Shown here piece by piece: positions 41,162-50,334 of a stretch of 64,000 nucleotides of DNA. The translations under genes and the position numbers were made by a program. The notes beneath the pieces were generated by a model. That model was not told the DNA's origin, did no database searches, and saw only the letters and a program-made list of their open reading frames with translations. Location: assembly GCA_963845425.1 (NCBI GenBank), contig CAWJSC010000003.1, positions 1-64,000 on the forward strand, in the 5' to 3' direction. Every line of letters starts with the position of its first letter. Position 1 is the first letter of the stretch. Source of the DNA: DATDAH01 sp963845425 (GTDB taxonomy: Bacteria > Actinomycetota > Acidimicrobiia > Acidimicrobiales > DATDAH01).

Positions 41162-43153
41162 TCAGAAGAGGACGGTGCCGGGAGGGGTGACGGACGGGCT
41201 CCAGGCGGCGGGCCGTTGCGCCAGCCGGTAGAGGGCCCGCACGAACTGGGCCCGCAACACCGGGAGGTCGGCGCCGAAGGTCGGTGGCGGGTTGTCGGTG
41301 AAGAGGGCAAAGTCCTGGGCCCAGGCGGCCGCCATCTCGTGGGGGGTGCCCCCCACGTCCGTGTAGTCCGACGGGAGGGTCACCACGGGCGAGCCGGCCG
41401 CTTCCCAGAGCCAGGTCACCGCGGTGGCCCGATCAACGTCGTCGCCGCCGGGCGTCGGGTCGACCGGTCCGCTCGGAGGCCGGTCGAGGAAGCGCCAGAC
41501 CCAGCCCGAGGCCGGTGCCCGGGTCAGGACGTCGTTCGGGCGGAAGGTGTGGCCGGCCAACGGGGCCACGATGAGGTGGGCTCGGGCCCAGTCCGCGGCC
41601 TTCCGGGCGACGTGGTTGGGGCCGACGTCTTCGAACGGCCGGGTGCGGTGCAGCCAGGACGCTGCGCTCCCCCGGGTGACGGCCGCGCCACCGCGGAAGT
41701 TCGCGCCGGGGGCCAGGCCGAAGGCGTCGGCCCAGTCCAGGGATGCCCGGGGACCGGCGTCGGCGTAGTCGTGGGCGTCGGGGACGTCCGGCTCACCGAG
41801 ATAGCGCCACAGGGCGTTCACCAGCATGTCCCGGGTCATGGTGCGGGCGGGCGCGAACCGGGTCCCGGTGGTCCCCCGCAGGAACCCCTGAGCCGATGCC
41901 CACAGGACCGGCCGGCGGTACGGAGCGCCCGCGGGTACATCGAGGTAGGGGTCCGGGAACGGGCCCGGGGGCTCACCGGCGAGACGCCAGAGCCATACGG
42001 CGCCATCGGCCCGGGTGGCCTCCCGAAGGGGCCGGAACGTGAGGTCCTCGAAGCCGGGGATGATCCCCTGGTCGGCCACCCAGTCCACCGCGCGACTGAT
42101 CGGGCTGGTCCACGGCACGTCGTAGAAGGGCCCCGGCGGCGGGTTGCCCTCGATGGCGATGCGCTCGATGGTCGGGACCTGGGCCAGCAGGGCGGCCCCC
42201 GGGCAGTCGGTCTGACCGATCTGGGTGTGGCCCACGATGTTGGCGTGGGTCGGACGCAGGCCGTGCTTGCGCAGCTTCCACCCGAGCAGCCGGCCCATGG
42301 AGCGGATGACGGCCGACGGCGCGGCCTGGCTGCCGGCGTCACCGAGGAAGGCGACGGTCACGGTGTCCTCGGTCGTGCCCGAGGAGGCCGAGACCCGGGT
42401 CAGCCGGTCGTAGCTCTGGGCCCGCGCCTCCCAGATGGTGCCGAAGCGGTCGACGATGAAGTTGTAGGCGATGTCGGGCCAGTTCCGGTCGCTGCCCTGG
42501 TGGTAGGCCTGGATCGACCGCAGCATGCTCGGCACCTGGGCCGCGGAGTAGCCGTTGGTGTTCACCGTGTGGTGGACGACGCCCCGGGTGACCCGGTCGT
42601 TGTACCGGATCGTCCCCCGGTAAGGCGCCGCCGCCCACGCCGAGCGGCGCTGCACGGGCGGGGCGGCGTTCCCGACCTCAGGGGCGGGAGCCGGGGTGGG
42701 GACCGGCGCGACGGCCTCCCCGGTCGGCCGCACCAGGTGGATGACGACCGCGGTGGCGTCAGCCGGAAGGCGCACCTCGTACCCGTCGGCCGCGTCACCG
42801 ACCCAGACCGGGTCGGTGGTCGGCCCCCCGCCGTGCCCGTGATCGAGGTCGAACCACGGGGTCCAGCCCGACAGCAGGTGGGCCCGGACCCGGCCCTCAC
42901 CCCCCGAGACCGAGGCGAACGAGGCCCCGACGGTGGTGAAGGGACCGACCCCCACCGCCCGGGCGACGAGGTGGCCGCCCGGCAGGGCCCGCACATCGGG
43001 AATGACATCGTCGACCCGGTAGGCCGACTCGGTGGGCCCGGCGGCCGCCGGCGTCTGGGCCTCGGCGACCGGAGGCGACGGGAGGGCGAGCACGCCCACG
43101 AGAAGGGCGGCGCCGAGGAGGGTCCGGACGAGCCGGTGGGGATCCGCCTTCAC
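41162..43153 (-). CDS. secreted PGRP/N-acetylmuramoyl-L-alanine amidase with SLH-like repeats
   Basis: A 663-residue exported protein. A signal peptide (RTLLGAALLVGVLALPSPPVAEAQ) is followed by a beta-rich module to about 155. A peptidoglycan-recognition/amidase-2 domain spans about 165-320: VVHHTVNTNGYSA, YNFIVDRFGTIWEAR, IVGHTQIGQTDCPG with the zinc ligands His, His and Cys. About five SLH-like repeats fill 330-650 (FYDVPWTSPISRAVDWVADQGIIPGF and later copies). The amidase would cut stem peptides from muramic acid; the repeats bind cell-wall polymers. GTG start. Confidence 0.9.
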   Translation of the reverse strand: MKADPHRLVRTLLGAALLVGVLALPSPPVAEAQTPAAAGPTESAYRVDDVIPDVRALPGGHLVARAVGVGPFTTVGASFASVSGGEGRVRAHLLSGWTPWFDLDHGHGGGPTTDPVWVGDAADGYEVRLPADATAVVIHLVRPTGEAVAPVPTPAPAPEVGNAAPPVQRRSAWAAAPYRGTIRYNDRVTRGVVHHTVNTNGYSAAQVPSMLRSIQAYHQGSDRNWPDIAYNFIVDRFGTIWEARAQSYDRLTRVSASSGTTEDTVTVAFLGDAGSQAAPSAVIRSMGRLLGWKLRKHGLRPTHANIVGHTQIGQTDCPGAALLAQVPTIERIAIEGNPPPGPFYDVPWTSPISRAVDWVADQGIIPGFEDLTFRPLREATRADGAVWLWRLAGEPPGPFPDPYLDVPAGAPYRRPVLWASAQGFLRGTTGTRFAPARTMTRDMLVNALWRYLGEPDVPDAHDYADAGPRASLDWADAFGLAPGANFRGGAAVTRGSAASWLHRTRPFEDVGPNHVARKAADWARAHLIVAPLAGHTFRPNDVLTRAPASGWVWRFLDRPPSGPVDPTPGGDDVDRATAVTWLWEAAGSPVVTLPSDYTDVGGTPHEMAAAWAQDFALFTDNPPPTFGADLPVLRAQFVRALYRLAQRPAAWSPSVTPPGTVLF

Positions 43154-43212
43154 CAGACCGTGATGCTACGACCACCATTCGTGGCGGTCACGCTCATCCG
43201 CGCCGTGCCGCG

Positions 43213-45267
43213 TCAGGTCAGGTCGGGCCAGGTGGTCGCCATCGGTTGTTGGCCGCGGCCCGGCCGGGTCCAGTCACAGACCCCGGTCGGGAACACCGCG
43301 GCCAGCCGCTCGAGGTGCTCGTCGCTGAGGTCGAGGTCGGCATCGATCTCCTCCAGGGGGGCCAGCGCGCAGGCCAGGACGTCCCCGGAGGTAGGGCCGC
43401 CGGCGGCGGTGCGGGGGTCGCCCATCACCGGGAACTCGTCACGGCAGGGCCCGGCCTCGTCGTAGATCCCCCAATCGCCGGTCACCAGCGTGCCGTCCGC
43501 CAGCAGACAGCGGTTCTCCGCCGACGCCGGTCGCTCGCCCGTGGTCAGCCACTCGTCGAGGATGGCGATGGGGTCGTCGCCGCCGACGTCACCGGTGAGG
43601 GTCCCGACCAGGTCGCCCCCTCCGGCGGCGGAGGTCCACAGCACCAGGTTCGGGGCGTCGATCCCGTCGACCGCCAGGCGTTCCCGGATGCTGAAGGCGT
43701 GGTAGCGGGTGTGGATGTCACCGAACGGGTCCGTGTACGGGCTGCGCAGGATGATCGGGACGTCCTGCAGCGGCCCGACCCCCGTCACCCCTCCGACCGT
43801 GTAGCCCAGCGCCGCGGTCTCGTCGTCGATGACGGTGCGCTCGGGGATGTGGTTGCCGTCGATGTCGAAGCCGCCGATCTCCTCGTTGAGCGTGACGAAC
43901 TCCTCGGCGTCGATGACCCCGGCCTCGAAGGCCTCCAGCCCGTACTGGACACCCTCGCTGGAGAGGACCCGGCGGGCGAATCCGGTCTCCGGATCGACGC
44001 CGAAGATGGCCACGTTCGAGTCCTGTAGTGCGCAGCGGACCCCGTCGGGGTTGTCCTCCGAGTAGATGTCCTCGGGGGCGATGGCCGGGTCACAGCCGTC
44101 GGTGGGGTCGATGCCCCCGGCGAAGAGGTCGTCCCAATTGATGCAGGTGCCCGACGTGAGGTGGCCGTCGACGGCGGCCCGCTGCTCCTCGGTCAGGCGC
44201 CGGCCCGACGGCGTGCCGTAGTAGCCGACCAGCAGCCGGCAGTCGCTCACCCCGGGTGAGATGGAGAGGGCATCCGGAAAGGGGGCGGCCGGCGAGAGGG
44301 CATCGAGCAGCCCGGGCTGGTTCTGGGCGATGAGCAGCTGCTGGATGGCGCCACCCGAGCCACCGTCGCCGATGGTGAACTCGGGGACGCCGTAGGACTC
44401 GATGAAGCGCTCGCGGGTCATGAGGGCCGCCTCGGCCGACACCATCGGGTTGCAGATGGTCTGGAAGGTGTCGAGCGTGTTCGTGGCCAGGGCGTACCCC
44501 CGCGACAGCAGATCGGCGTCGACGCCTGAGCCGAGGTCGAAGCCCTGCCCGTAGGTCGTGCCACACCCCCCACCGAAGCGATACACGAGACGGCCGTTCC
44601 AATCCGTGACGTCCGCCGGCATCCAGAGGGTGTAGATGCCACGGTCGATGACCCCCCGCTCGATCGTCACCTCGATCTCGGGGCCGGCGACGGGCGCCAC
44701 CGTCTCGGTGGTGGTCTCCACATCGACCGTGCAGTCCTCGTCCCGGGGCGCCCCGAGGCCCGCGTCCTCGGTGCGGCAGATCCAGGGCTCGAGGTGGGGC
44801 CCGGCGAACACCGGCCCGGCGATCGGGTGGTTGGTCACGGCCAGAGCCGCCGTCTCATCACCGACCGTGTACTCGATGAGGTGGTCGCCGTCGCTGAGGC
44901 CCTCGAGCAGGCCGACCTGCGGACCACCGGCCGCGCCCTCCCGGGCCCGGAGTACGGCATCCTCCCCGTCCACCGTCAGGGCGGCCTGGCCGTGATCGGG
45001 CCGGGCGGGGAGGTCGCCACTCACCTGGAGGAGGACGTCCCCGCCGGTCACGGCGTCGGCCCGGGTGGACAGCGTCTCGAGGGTCACGCCCCCCGTGGCG
45101 GAGGTGGCGACGGTGGTCACCCCGTCGGTGGACTGCTCGACCATCGCCCGGCCGAAGGCCTCGGCCGCCGGGTCGCCGGGGCCCGCGTCGTCGGCGTCGT
45201 CACCGCTGCAGGCCGCCACCGCCATCAGGGCGACGAGTACCCCCACTCCGACTCCGACTCGTCCCAT
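43213..45267 (-). CDS. DUF6351 family lipoprotein, alpha/beta-hydrolase-like
   Basis: A 684-residue exported protein. ATG 45267 gives a short lipoprotein signal ending in AVAAC. An N-terminal beta domain precedes a large region with RFGGGCGTTYGQG, LSRGYALATNTLDTF, FTIGDGGSGGAIQQLLIAQN (nucleophile-like Ser) and PFPDALSISPGVSDCRLL. These match the DUF6351 family as I remember it, distantly like tannase-type esterases. Function unproven; a surface esterase or lyase for a bulky substrate is likely. Divergent from a Gfo/Idh gene at 65 bp. Confidence 0.75.
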   Translation of the reverse strand: MGRVGVGVGVLVALMAVAACSGDDADDAGPGDPAAEAFGRAMVEQSTDGVTTVATSATGGVTLETLSTRADAVTGGDVLLQVSGDLPARPDHGQAALTVDGEDAVLRAREGAAGGPQVGLLEGLSDGDHLIEYTVGDETAALAVTNHPIAGPVFAGPHLEPWICRTEDAGLGAPRDEDCTVDVETTTETVAPVAGPEIEVTIERGVIDRGIYTLWMPADVTDWNGRLVYRFGGGCGTTYGQGFDLGSGVDADLLSRGYALATNTLDTFQTICNPMVSAEAALMTRERFIESYGVPEFTIGDGGSGGAIQQLLIAQNQPGLLDALSPAAPFPDALSISPGVSDCRLLVGYYGTPSGRRLTEEQRAAVDGHLTSGTCINWDDLFAGGIDPTDGCDPAIAPEDIYSEDNPDGVRCALQDSNVAIFGVDPETGFARRVLSSEGVQYGLEAFEAGVIDAEEFVTLNEEIGGFDIDGNHIPERTVIDDETAALGYTVGGVTGVGPLQDVPIILRSPYTDPFGDIHTRYHAFSIRERLAVDGIDAPNLVLWTSAAGGGDLVGTLTGDVGGDDPIAILDEWLTTGERPASAENRCLLADGTLVTGDWGIYDEAGPCRDEFPVMGDPRTAAGGPTSGDVLACALAPLEEIDADLDLSDEHLERLAAVFPTGVCDWTRPGRGQQPMATTWPDLT

Positions 45268-45331
45268 GGCCCGGAGAGCGTAGGCCGCGCCCGTGGCCCC
45301 TGGTTCCGACGGGTGGACTAGACCGAACGTC

Positions 45332-46342
45332 ATGGGTCACGAGCTCAGGTTGGGCCTGGTCGGGTGCGGGGCGATCGCCGGGTGGCACCACGACGCCGTC
45401 GACCGCAAGGCTGAGCGCACCACGGTGACCGCGACCGTCGACCCCGACCTGGCGCGCGCGGAGGCGATGGCCGAGCGGTCCGGCGCCGCGGCCTTCGTCT
45501 CCCTCGACGACGCCCTGGGTGCTGACGCCTTCGACGCCGCCCTGGTGATGGTCCCCCACCACCTCCACGCGGAGGTGGCGACGACCGTCCTGGGGGCCGG
45601 GAAGCACCTACTGCTGGAGAAGCCGGTGGCCCACACGGTGGAGGCGGCCGAGCGCCTGCTGGCCACCCCACGGGCTGACGGGGTCGTGTTCCAGATCGCC
45701 GAGAACGCCCAGTTCTGGCCCGAGGTCCTCGAGGTGCAGCGCCTGATCGCCGAGGGCGCGGTGGGCGAGGTCATCAGCGCCCGGTCCTGGCACTGCGCCC
45801 CGCCGATGGGCGACTTCTACCCCGAGGGGGCCTGGCGGCTGTCGGCGGGCTCGGCCGGAGGGGGCGTGGCCGTCGACACGGGCTCCCACTGGTTCCGGCC
45901 CCTGCGCATGTGGCTGGGGGAGGTCACGGAGGTCCTGGGCGTGACCGGCCACCCCTTCGCCGCCATGGAGGGCGAGTCGATGTGCCGCGCCCTCTGCCGC
46001 TTCGACTCGGGCGTCGTGGCCGGCTTCGACGTCACGCTGACCCCCGGCGCCGCCGCCCTCGAGCCCTTCTTCCAGGTCACCGGCACGAAGGGCGAACTGG
46101 TCGTCGAGGCCCTGGGAGAGGTCGTGCTCTGGGACGGGTCACCGGGCACCGAGCTGACCGGCACCGTCGTCGCCCGGGGCAACTACATGCACAGCTACGG
46201 CGCCCAGATCCAGGCCTTCGAGGCCGCCGTGCTCGACGGCATCGAGTACCCCGTCCCCCCCGAGTACGCCCTCGGCGAGCTGCGCGCCGCCCAGGCGCTC
46301 TACCGCTCCGCCGAGTCCCGCCAGTGGGAACCCGTCTGGTAG
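45332..46342 (+). CDS. Gfo/Idh/MocA family oxidoreductase
   Basis: A 336-residue NAD(P)-dependent oxidoreductase. Rossmann motif LGLVGCGAIAGWHH (7-20), MVPHHLHAEV, then LLEKPVAHT (the Lys of EKP, near 95) and a C-terminal domain with GGGVAVDTGSHWFRPLRMWLG. The ATG 45332 is the only start close to the fold. Probably oxidises a sugar, cyclitol or related alcohol. Monocistronic, convergent with the VOC gene. Confidence 0.92.
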   Translation: MGHELRLGLVGCGAIAGWHHDAVDRKAERTTVTATVDPDLARAEAMAERSGAAAFVSLDDALGADAFDAALVMVPHHLHAEVATTVLGAGKHLLLEKPVAHTVEAAERLLATPRADGVVFQIAENAQFWPEVLEVQRLIAEGAVGEVISARSWHCAPPMGDFYPEGAWRLSAGSAGGGVAVDTGSHWFRPLRMWLGEVTEVLGVTGHPFAAMEGESMCRALCRFDSGVVAGFDVTLTPGAAALEPFFQVTGTKGELVVEALGEVVLWDGSPGTELTGTVVARGNYMHSYGAQIQAFEAAVLDGIEYPVPPEYALGELRAAQALYRSAESRQWEPVW

Positions 46343-46357
46343 GCCGCGGCGACCCGT

Positions 46358-46894
46358 TCAGAACAGCTTGCGGACCGGGTCGGTGGTGCCGTCCCAGTCG
46401 ACGGCGATGTCCCGGACGTGGTCCATCAGGCCCCGGGTCATGTCGTTCAGTTCCATGACCTCGAGGCAGGTGGCGGCGACGTCGGGGGCCTCGCAGTAGA
46501 AGAACCGGGTCGTGCCGCCGCCGTCACCCTCGAAGACGATCTCCCAGCCCGCGTCGGCCACGGCGGCCTCGACGGCGGCGATGTCCTCGGCCCACCACGC
46601 CAGGTGATGGAACCCCTGGCGCCCACTGTCGAGGAACTCCTTGTAGGCCGTGGGCGCGTCGCCGGTCTGCTGGATCAGCTCGATCTGCAGGTCGCCGGAG
46701 TTGGCGAAGGCCAACGTGATCGTGCAGGTCGTCGGCTCGCCCCGGAAGACCATGCCCTGCTCCATCGGCCCGAGGGTGACCCACGGGCCCACGCCCAGCG
46801 CCAGCCACTCGGCGACGGCGGCGTCGAGGTCAGCCACGACGTAGCCGTTCTGGCGGACGGGGCCGGGGAGGATGCTCGTGAGTTCGGTGCTCAT
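46358..46894 (-). CDS. VOC/glyoxalase family protein
   Basis: A 178-residue vicinal-oxygen-chelate protein with two beta-alpha-beta modules: NGYVVADLDAAVAEW, LQIELIQQTGD, GFHHLAWWAED and AATCLEVMELND. Metal ligands of the His/Glu type are visible in GFHHLAWW and the ELI and LEVMEL strands. It resembles a glyoxalase/extradiol-like or epimerase-like VOC protein; reaction unknown. ATG 46894. Confidence 0.88.
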   Translation of the reverse strand: MSTELTSILPGPVRQNGYVVADLDAAVAEWLALGVGPWVTLGPMEQGMVFRGEPTTCTITLAFANSGDLQIELIQQTGDAPTAYKEFLDSGRQGFHHLAWWAEDIAAVEAAVADAGWEIVFEGDGGGTTRFFYCEAPDVAATCLEVMELNDMTRGLMDHVRDIAVDWDGTTDPVRKLF

Positions 46895-46898
46895 GGTT

Positions 46899-46953
46899 GA
46901 TGCCTCTTCGCCTGACGGCTCATCGGCTTGCGGGCCTCTTCGGCCCGCCGACC
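46899..46953. repeat. structured intergenic repeat, copy 2
   Basis: Matches 18147-18201. The first hairpin here pairs GCC (46902) with GGC (46925) and GCC (46910) with GGC (46917), the reverse base identities of copy 1. The second hairpin is a perfect 7-bp stem, GCGGGCC (46930-46936) with GGCCCGC (46942-46948), loop TCTTC. It lies between the VOC gene start and the next SDR. Confidence 0.5.
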
Positions 46954-47006
46954 GTTCTTCGACGCTCATTGCAGGTCGTACGGTACGCAACCGTGAGGGG
47001 ACGGGG

Positions 47007-47756
47007 ATGACGAGCGTCGCATTCGACTTCAGCGGGGCCCAGGTCCTGGTCACCGGGGGGTCCAACGGGATCGGCCTCGGCATCGCCACCGCCTTCGCGG
47101 CCGCGGCCGCCCACGTGACGATCACCGGGACCCGGGACGGGCCCGGCGACTACGACCACGACCTCTCCCGCTTCGCCTACCGGCAGTGCCGCATGACCGA
47201 CGCCGACGAGATCGCGACCCTCACCGAGGGGATCGACGCCCTCGACGTGCTGGTCAACAACGCCGGCCAGAACCTGCCCGGCGGACGGGACGAGTGGGAC
47301 GAGGGGGTCTTCGAGGAGGTCCTCGACGTCAACCTGGTCGCCCCGTTCCGCCTGGCCCAGCGATGCCACGACCGGCTGGCGGCCAGCCCGGTCGACGGGG
47401 GTGGCAGCGTCGTCAACGTCGGGTCGATGGCCAGCTTCTTCGGCATGGAGATGGTCCCCGGCTACGGCGCGGCCAAAGGCGGCGTCGTGCAGATGACCAA
47501 GACGCTGGCGGTGACCTGGGCCCGCGACGGGATCCGGGTCAACGCCGTCGCCCCCGGCGTCGTCCAGTCGAACATGACCGCTCCGATGATGGACTACGAG
47601 CCGATCACCGCCCCGCTGCTGGCCCGCACCCCGATGGGCCGCTTCGGCACGCCCGACGACATCGCCCCCGCCGTCCTCTTCCTGGCCAGCCCCGCCGCCC
47701 GGTACGTCACCGGCCAGACCCTGGCCGTCGACGGCGGCTACTCCGTGCTCGGCTGA
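47007..47756 (+). CDS. SDR family oxidoreductase
   Basis: A 249-residue classical SDR: TGGSNGIG near 16-23, NNAG, SMAS and catalytic YGAAK, GQTLAVDGGYSVLG at the end. The NAD region is normal. ATG 47007 follows GAGGGGACGGGG. First gene of a plus-strand set with a sulfotransferase 24 bp downstream. Confidence 0.92.
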   Translation: MTSVAFDFSGAQVLVTGGSNGIGLGIATAFAAAAAHVTITGTRDGPGDYDHDLSRFAYRQCRMTDADEIATLTEGIDALDVLVNNAGQNLPGGRDEWDEGVFEEVLDVNLVAPFRLAQRCHDRLAASPVDGGGSVVNVGSMASFFGMEMVPGYGAAKGGVVQMTKTLAVTWARDGIRVNAVAPGVVQSNMTAPMMDYEPITAPLLARTPMGRFGTPDDIAPAVLFLASPAARYVTGQTLAVDGGYSVLG

Positions 47757-47780
47757 GGGCGCGGTCGTGGGGGAACAACC

Positions 47781-49034
47781 ATGAGCAGGCAGGTGCGCAT
47801 CGAGGACCTGGCCCAGCCGGTCCTGAGCGACCACCAGCAGGGGGCGCTGGCCTTCGGCGAGGCGGTGGCCACAGAGCTGACCGTCGCCGCCGTCCTCACC
47901 GCCGCGGCCGACGAGACCGGCCTCGACGACTACGGCCCCGTCGACTTCCGGGACCGGCTCCACCTGTGGCTGGACGAGGTGGATCGGGACCCCGACCGCA
48001 CCGGCCTCGGCCGCATGATCCTCTTCAACGACTGCGTCCGCTACGCCTCCCAGCGCCTGCGCATCCACGACCTGCTGGCCCGCCACCCCGAAATCCACGA
48101 GGAGCGGATAGTGGCCCCGATCATCGTGGTCGGCCTGCCTCGCTCGGGCACGACCCACCTGGTCAACCTCCTCGCCGCCGACCCCCGCCTGCGGTCCCTT
48201 CCGCTGTGGGAGAGCTACGAGCCCGTTCCCCGACCCGGCGAGCCCGCCACCCGGGACCGGGCCGACCCCCGTCACCAGCGCTGCGCCGGGGCGTGGGCGG
48301 CCATGCAGCAGGCCGTCCCCCTCCTTGCCGCCATGCACCCGATGGCCCCCGACCACGTCCACGAGGAGCTGGAGCTGCAGCTCCCCGACTTCACCAGCTA
48401 CGAGCTGGAATGGGTGGCCCGGGTTCCCGAGTGGCGGGACCACTACCTGGCCACCGACCAGACCCCGCACTACGAGTACCTCCGCACGGTCCTCAAGATC
48501 CTGCAGTGGTACTCGCCGAGAGAGCGGTGGGTGCTCAAGTCGCCCCAGCACCTCGAACAACTCGGCCCCCTGCTGGCCACGTTCCCCGACGCCACCGTCG
48601 TGGTGACCCACCGGGACCCCGTGTCGGTCATCCAGTCGGCGGCCACGATGGTGGCCTACGGCGCCCGCATGAGCTACCGCACGACCGAGCCCGAGTGGTA
48701 TCTCGCCTACTGGGCCGAGCGCATCGAGCAGCTGCTGGCGGCCTCGGTCCGGGACCGGCCCCTCGTGGCTGACGAGCAGGGGGTCGACGTGCTGTTCCAC
48801 GAGTTCATGGCCGACGAGATGAGCACGGTGGAGCGCATCTACGAGGCCGCAGGCTGGCCCCTGACCGATGCGGCGGGCGCGGCCATCGAGGCCTACCGGG
48901 CGGGCCACGGGCGGGGCCGGGACGGCCAGGTCGTCTATGACGTCCGCCGGGACTTCGGCGCCGACCCGGCCGAGCTGCGGGCCCCGTTCGGCTTCTACCT
49001 CGACCGCTTCGCCGTGCGGGAGGAGGTGGCCTGA
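47781..49034 (+). CDS. sulfotransferase family protein
   Basis: A 417-residue sulfotransferase. The PAPS 5'-phosphosulfate loop GLPRSGTTHL is at about 118-127 and the 3'-phosphate loop is in VVVTHRDPVSVIQSAATMV. Relatives move sulfate from PAPS to hydroxyls of lipids, steroids or carbohydrates. It is coupled to an alkylsulfatase-like gene by a TGATG overlap, so the operon could add and remove a sulfate group. Cytoplasmic. Confidence 0.9.
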   Translation: MSRQVRIEDLAQPVLSDHQQGALAFGEAVATELTVAAVLTAAADETGLDDYGPVDFRDRLHLWLDEVDRDPDRTGLGRMILFNDCVRYASQRLRIHDLLARHPEIHEERIVAPIIVVGLPRSGTTHLVNLLAADPRLRSLPLWESYEPVPRPGEPATRDRADPRHQRCAGAWAAMQQAVPLLAAMHPMAPDHVHEELELQLPDFTSYELEWVARVPEWRDHYLATDQTPHYEYLRTVLKILQWYSPRERWVLKSPQHLEQLGPLLATFPDATVVVTHRDPVSVIQSAATMVAYGARMSYRTTEPEWYLAYWAERIEQLLAASVRDRPLVADEQGVDVLFHEFMADEMSTVERIYEAAGWPLTDAAGAAIEAYRAGHGRGRDGQVVYDVRRDFGADPAELRAPFGFYLDRFAVREEVA

Positions 49035-50308
49035 TGGCGAGGTCGAAGGGGGAAAAGGCCGTCGACAAGCTGATCGACACCCGGCCGGGGGCCGAGCTTC
49101 TCCTCCCCCGCTACGACGACCCGGCCCACCCCGTGGCCGACGACATCTGGCGCTCGGGCGGCACGACGGCGGCCTACCTGATCGGCACCGACGCCGGTCG
49201 GGTCGTGGTCAACACCGGCATGGGCTTCGAGGCGGCCCACCACAAGAAGGTGTTCGACGCCGTCCACCCCGGCCCGACGCCCTACATCGTCACGACACAG
49301 GCCCATGTCGATCACGTGGGCGGCGTCGGCCTGTTCCGCGAGCCGGACACCCGGTACGTGGCCCAAGCCGACAACCCGTCCTGCCAAGCCGACGACCTGC
49401 GCATCCAGCGCTTCCGGTTCTCCACGGCCATGATCTGGTTCAGCCAGCTCCCGGAGATCATCGGTCGCCTGGCGGAGGAGAACCCCGGTGCCCCCATGGA
49501 CCAGGACCGGCCGACGCCCGACATCCTCTTCGAGGACCGGATCGAGCTCGCCGTCGGCGACGTCGAGCTGGAGCTGATCTCCACGCCGGGGGGCGAGACC
49601 CGAGACGCCTGTGTGGTCTGGCTCCCCGAGCGCCGCACGGCCCTGGTCAGCAACCTCTTCGGCCCGCTGTTCCCCCACTTCCCGAACTTCAACACCCTGC
49701 GGGGCGACCGGTACCGCTTCGCCGAGCCCTACCTCGAGGCCGTGGAGACCGTCCGGGCCCTGCAGCCCGAGGTGCTGATCACCGGCCGCCACGACCCGAT
49801 CGTGGGGGCCGGGCTCATCGACGCGTCGCTGGCGCGGCTCCATGGCGCCGTCGACCACGTCCACCGGGCCACCCTCGAGGGCATCAACGCCGGCACCGAC
49901 GTGCTGACCCTCATGCGGGAGATCACCCTGCCCGACGACCTGCGGGTGGGCCAGGGCTACGGCCGGGTGCCGTGGGCCGTGCGCACGTTCTGGGAGAGCT
50001 ATGTCGGTTGGTTCCGCCTGCAGTCCTCCGCGGAGCTGTACCCGGTCGACCCCCGAGCGGCCACGGCTGACCTGGCCGACGCCCTCGGGCCGGACGCCGT
50101 GCTCGACCGGGCCCGGGCGAAGCTCGACGCCGGCGAGCCCGTCCTTGCCCTCCACCTGGCCGAGGCCGTCCTCGCCGGCCAGCCCGACCACCCCGCGGCC
50201 CGTCTCGTGGCCCTCGCCGCCCACCAGACCCTCGTGGCCACGGTCGACGGCGACAACTTCTGGCTCGGCGGCTGGCTCCGCGACAGGATCGCCGGCCTCA
50301 CCGATTGA
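49034..50308 (+). CDS. alkylsulfatase-like metallo-beta-lactamase-fold hydrolase
   Basis: A 424-residue MBL-fold hydrolase of the SdsA1/BDS1 type. The zinc motif is TQAHVDHVGG (H-x-D-H). The dimerisation-like region (RLHGAVDHVHRATLEGINAGTD...LRVGQGYGRVPWAVRTFWESYVGWF) is typical of alkylsulfatases. The C-terminal SCP-2-like lipid domain seen in full-length SdsA1 is short or missing. No signal peptide is visible. It would hydrolyse a sulfate ester or another alkyl ester; partner of the sulfotransferase gene before it. Confidence 0.85.
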   Translation: MARSKGEKAVDKLIDTRPGAELLLPRYDDPAHPVADDIWRSGGTTAAYLIGTDAGRVVVNTGMGFEAAHHKKVFDAVHPGPTPYIVTTQAHVDHVGGVGLFREPDTRYVAQADNPSCQADDLRIQRFRFSTAMIWFSQLPEIIGRLAEENPGAPMDQDRPTPDILFEDRIELAVGDVELELISTPGGETRDACVVWLPERRTALVSNLFGPLFPHFPNFNTLRGDRYRFAEPYLEAVETVRALQPEVLITGRHDPIVGAGLIDASLARLHGAVDHVHRATLEGINAGTDVLTLMREITLPDDLRVGQGYGRVPWAVRTFWESYVGWFRLQSSAELYPVDPRAATADLADALGPDAVLDRARAKLDAGEPVLALHLAEAVLAGQPDHPAARLVALAAHQTLVATVDGDNFWLGGWLRDRIAGLTD

Positions 50309-50334
50309 CCGTGGAGCGGTCAGACTGTCCCCCT

